A stretch of 14,635 nucleotides of DNA from positions 1-14,635 of the forward strand of contig CAJJTG010000044.1 in the NCBI GenBank assembly GCA_905194675.1. The letters run 5' to 3'. The stretch comes from an uncultured Collinsella sp. (GTDB lineage Bacteria > Actinomycetota > Coriobacteriia > Coriobacteriales > Coriobacteriaceae). Every line of letters starts with the position of its first letter. Positions within the stretch are counted from its first letter, which is position 1. Shown here one piece after another: positions 12,477 to 14,635 of this stretch. Position numbers and translations under genes: made by a program. The notes beneath the pieces were generated by a model that was given only the letters and a program-made list of their open reading frames with translations, had not been told where the DNA came from and made no database searches.

Positions 12477-14302
12477 TCCAGGTTCCTCCCTCCGCGGAAC
12501 GCGCCAAAGCCAAAGTGATCGCAACGCAGGCAGCGGCTCGCCTCCTGGTGTGCCTCCTGCTCGGTAAGACCTTGCTCGACCAGATTCCAATCGTGAATAC
12601 GCTCGCCGGCCTCGCGCTCGCCCAGCTCGCAGCGGCCGCACTCGTGCTTACCCTTAAACTGGACGGTCGGCAGCTCGACCTCAAGCTTAATCTTGTGGTC
12701 GAAGCCCAGATAGCGGTCGATGTTTGCCGAAGCCACGCGGCCGGCATTGATGGCGCGGATGACGGTAGCGGGGCCGGTCTGGCAGTCGCCGCCGCTAAAG
12801 AGGCCATCGAAGTTGGGCACGGCGCCGTCCGAATCGGTGACCACGCAGCCCCACTTGCAGGCAATGCCCATCTCCTCAAACGGCTTGGAATCGATGTCCT
12901 GGCCAATGGCCACGAACACGCGCTCGCAGGGAATGACCTGCTCGGACGTGGCGGCGGCACGCGGGGCCGGACGACCGCGACGGGGCTCGCCGATAATCTG
13001 CGGCTGCACGCGCAGGCCGCTCACGCGACCGTCCTCGCCCGTCTCGATGGCGAGCGGCGCCGTCAGCTCCAGAACCTCGCAGCCCTCGGCCTGGGCACCG
13101 GCAATCTCGGCGTCCTGAGCCGTCATATCGCAGATGCGGCGGCGGTAGACAATGCTCACCTTTTCGGCACCGCAGCGCACGGCAGAGCGAGCCACGTCCA
13201 TGGCAACGTTGCCGCCGCCGATGACGCACACGCGCTGGCCGCTCAGGTCGGGCAGCTCGTCGTCACCGATGGCGCGCAGCATCTTGACGGCCGACTCCAC
13301 GCCGGGCGCCTCTTCGCCCGGAAGGCCGAGCTTCTTGTCGCTATGGGCACCGATGGCCAGGTAGACGGCATCAAACTCGTCGCGCAGACGGGCGAGCTCC
13401 TCGCCGTTGACGGAGTGATCGAGCTCAACGTCGATGCCGGCGCTCAAGATCCAGTCGATCTCGGCCTGCAGGCGCTCGCGCGGCAGACGGTAGCTGGGAA
13501 TGCCATAGCGCAGCATGCCGCCCAGGTGGTGGCGCTGCTCAAAGATGGTCACCTTATGGCCCATCACGGCCAGGTAGTAGGCGCAGGAAAGGCCGGCTGG
13601 GCCGCCGCCAATCACGGCGACGCGCTTACCGGTGTTGTCCACTACATGCGGCTTGTGGTCGTTGAGGTCACTGTGCTCAACGGCAAAACGCTTGAGGGCG
13701 AGGATGTTCATGGGGTCGTCGACCATGCCGCGGCGGCAGTGCATCTCGCAGGGATGCTCGCATACCAGGCCGCAGACGAGCGGCAGCGGGTTATTCTTGC
13801 GGATGACCTTGACGGCATCGGCATAGCGGCCGGCCTCGACCAGCGAGATGTACCCGGGGATGTCGACGTGCGCCGGGCAGCCCGAGACACACGGAACACG
13901 GGCCTCACGATCAAAGCCGCAGGAGTGCTCGCGAATGTGATGCTCAAAATCGTCGCGGAAGCCGCGAATGGCCGTGAGTGCCATGGCGCCAGCTTCGTAG
14001 CCGATGGCGCAGTCGCTCGAAAGATAGATGGTGCGGGCCGTGCGCTCAATCAAGTTGAGCGTGGACTCGTCGGCGCGGCCCTCGAGCACATCGGCGAGCA
14101 GATCGCTCAGCGCGCTCAGGCCCACGCGGCAGGGGGTGCACTTGCCGCAGCTCTGCGTCGAACACAGGTTGACGAGCGCCGCCGTAAACTCGACGGGACA
14201 CGGGGCGAGCGAGCTCACCGCCAAGCGGCGTCCGAGTGCATCGTGCAGGTCGTCCATGACGGCCTGAGCGTGGCTGCGTTCCATTACATGCAGTCGAGCC
14301 AT
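12470..14302 (-). CDS. GltD/NfnB-like NAD(P)H flavoprotein with NuoF-type Fe-S domain (610 aa)
   Basis: Likely electron-transfer partner of the hydrogenase. Residues 47-125 match the C-terminal [4Fe-4S] domain of NuoF/HydB (SCGKCTPCR with Cys52, 55, 58, and Cys98), but the FMN/NADH domain that normally precedes it is absent. Residues 138-210 are the Fer4_20 domain of glutamate synthase small subunits (CPAHVDIPGY, NPLPLVCGLVCEHPC). An FAD fold follows (VIGGGPAG, 230-237; GGMLRYGIP, 261-269) and an NAD(P) fold (VIGGGNVAMD, 360-369). Near the end two CxxC pairs (Cys555/558, Cys591/594) could hold another cluster. Start: ATG 14302, GAGGGG five bases upstream; GTG 14317 lacks a site. Its stop overlaps the hydrogenase start by 7 nt. 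Infer NAD(P)H to FAD to Fe-S to hydrogenase transfer, direction unknown. Confidence 0.92.
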   Translation of the reverse strand: MARLHVMERSHAQAVMDDLHDALGRRLAVSSLAPCPVEFTAALVNLCSTQSCGKCTPCRVGLSALSDLLADVLEGRADESTLNLIERTARTIYLSSDCAIGYEAGAMALTAIRGFRDDFEHHIREHSCGFDREARVPCVSGCPAHVDIPGYISLVEAGRYADAVKVIRKNNPLPLVCGLVCEHPCEMHCRRGMVDDPMNILALKRFAVEHSDLNDHKPHVVDNTGKRVAVIGGGPAGLSCAYYLAVMGHKVTIFEQRHHLGGMLRYGIPSYRLPRERLQAEIDWILSAGIDVELDHSVNGEELARLRDEFDAVYLAIGAHSDKKLGLPGEEAPGVESAVKMLRAIGDDELPDLSGQRVCVIGGGNVAMDVARSAVRCGAEKVSIVYRRRICDMTAQDAEIAGAQAEGCEVLELTAPLAIETGEDGRVSGLRVQPQIIGEPRRGRPAPRAAATSEQVIPCERVFVAIGQDIDSKPFEEMGIACKWGCVVTDSDGAVPNFDGLFSGGDCQTGPATVIRAINAGRVASANIDRYLGFDHKIKLEVELPTVQFKGKHECGRCELGEREAGERIHDWNLVEQGLTEQEAHQEASRCLRCDHFGFGAFRGGRNLEW

Positions 14303-14323
14303 AAGATCCCCTCTCACATGGCA

Positions 14324-14387
14324 GCCCGGAGGCGAGGCCGGGCGAAATTGCTACACGCACAACACTGACCTAAAAAGTTGTTAGGTC
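14324..14387 (-). promoter_or_regulatory. Two hairpins in the hydrogenase operon leader
   Basis: GCCCGG/CCGGGC (14324-14329 and 14338-14343) and GACCTAA/TTAGGTC (14367-14373 and 14381-14387) can each fold in the leader before the flavoprotein gene. The second contains CTTTTT on the minus strand, but inside the stem. They might regulate the operon; a recognised riboswitch class is not evident. Confidence 0.3.
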
Positions 14388-14462
14388 TCAACGCAGTTCG
14401 GCAGGCGGCATGAAATGTCACCCTCAGCGGTGAAATAGAACATTACCGCAGATAAATGCCAT

Positions 14463-14491
14463 ATTTGATAAAACGCGTTACCAAATGACAA
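14463..14491 (-). promoter_or_regulatory. Candidate promoter of the hydrogenase operon
   Basis: On the minus strand TTGTCA (14491-14486, five of six -35 bases) is followed after exactly 17 bases by TCAAAT (14468-14463, four of six -10 bases). The leader to the 14302 start would be about 155 bases. The -35 overlaps the foot of the hairpin that ends the preceding gene. Confidence 0.45.
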
Positions 14492-14526
14492 TGCCCCGTC
14501 CACGCAATCACGTGGACGGGGCATTG
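14489..14526 (-). terminator. 16-bp hairpin, probable terminator of the right-edge gene
   Basis: CAATGCCCCGTCCACG (14489-14504) pairs perfectly with CGTGGACGGGGCATTG (14511-14526) around a six-base loop. It lies about 50 bases after the stop of the right-edge minus-strand gene. A proper T tract is missing (TCATTT follows), so it may be leaky and allow some read-through into the hydrogenase operon. Confidence 0.55.
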
Positions 14527-14574
14527 GTCAAGTTTTGCGGTCAGCGGCTCTTTTGTGCCAGCGACCTTCTGTCT

Positions 14575-14635
14575 TTAGCTAAGCTCGGGCCAGTAACCCT
14601 TGTTGGCCTCGATCATGTCGTCGAGAACCTCCTTG
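14575..14635 (-). CDS. 3' end of an unidentified gene
   Basis: The minus-strand frame entering at the window edge reads KEVLDDMIEANKGYWPELS and stops at TAA (14577-14575). Codon use resembles the neighbouring genes (GAC, GAG, GCC, AAG, CCC), and a hairpin follows where a terminator is expected. The 19 visible residues do not let me name the family. Confidence 0.7.
   Translation of the reverse strand, partial: KEVLDDMIEANKGYWPELS

Noticed and set aside
12515..14368. 617-codon plus-strand frame opposite the flavoprotein
   Set aside because: Antisense shadow with low-complexity Ala/Gly/His composition; no ribosome site.
14303..14400. Known riboswitch in the hydrogenase leader
   Set aside because: Two short hairpins are visible but no conserved core of a riboswitch class that I recognise.

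Overview
The window reads as a piece of chromosome from a high-GC anaerobic gut actinobacterium of the class Coriobacteriia. Collinsella is my best guess. The basis is a GC-rich, codon-biased coding background with AT-richer intergenic spaces, good Shine-Dalgarno sites, a fermentative gene set ([FeFe] hydrogenase, FucO-type alcohol dehydrogenase), and short GTCCCCA-type palindromic intergenic repeats that I associate from memory with Collinsella. No rRNA, tRNA or other phylogenetic marker is present, so genus is an inference.

Layout, left to right. (a) 1-26: possible first codons of a minus-strand gene leaving the window. (b) 165-1193 (-): M42 metallo-aminopeptidase with a strong terminator at 110-131. 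(c) 1387-1507: a nested inverted-repeat element between genes. (d) 1520-2686 (-): FucO-like iron alcohol dehydrogenase with LacI-type operator-like palindromes upstream. (e) 2802-3638: an AT-rich island with a low-GC gene for a possible LURP-one/YxjI-like protein (+). (f) 3717-4436 (-): DUF1275/YoaK membrane protein. (g) 4690-6831 (+): YgiQ-family radical SAM protein. It converges with (h) 6828-7739 (-), a CPBP-family membrane protease; the two stop codons share one CTAG. (i) 7790-8011 (-): an orphan RelB/DinJ-like antitoxin whose last residues are encoded by an intergenic repeat. (j) 8227-14302 (-): a tight four-gene operon. (k) 14575-14635 (-): the 3' end of an unidentified gene.

The operon is the centre of interest. 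In transcription order it encodes a flavoprotein that joins a NuoF-type [4Fe-4S] domain to a GltD/NfnB-like FAD/NAD(P) module, a five-cluster [FeFe] hydrogenase, a Tat-type lipoprotein solute-binding protein, and one polypeptide that fuses an SsuC/TauC-like permease to a shortened ABC ATPase. Junctions are a 7-nt overlap, a 2-nt gap and a 3-nt gap, so the four products are very probably co-translated. The first two should form a soluble NAD(P)H:H2 oxidoreductase, resembling the glutamate-synthase-linked [FeFe] hydrogenases (group A2, recalled from the literature). Why a NitT/TauT-type importer is coupled to it is not explained by known biology that I can name, and this is the best candidate here for an undescribed system.

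A second theme is palindromic DNA. Long perfect inverted repeats occur in most intergenic gaps. Some are ordinary terminators. Others lie inside coding ends (CPBP C-terminus, antitoxin tail) or over a promoter-like hexamer (ygiQ).
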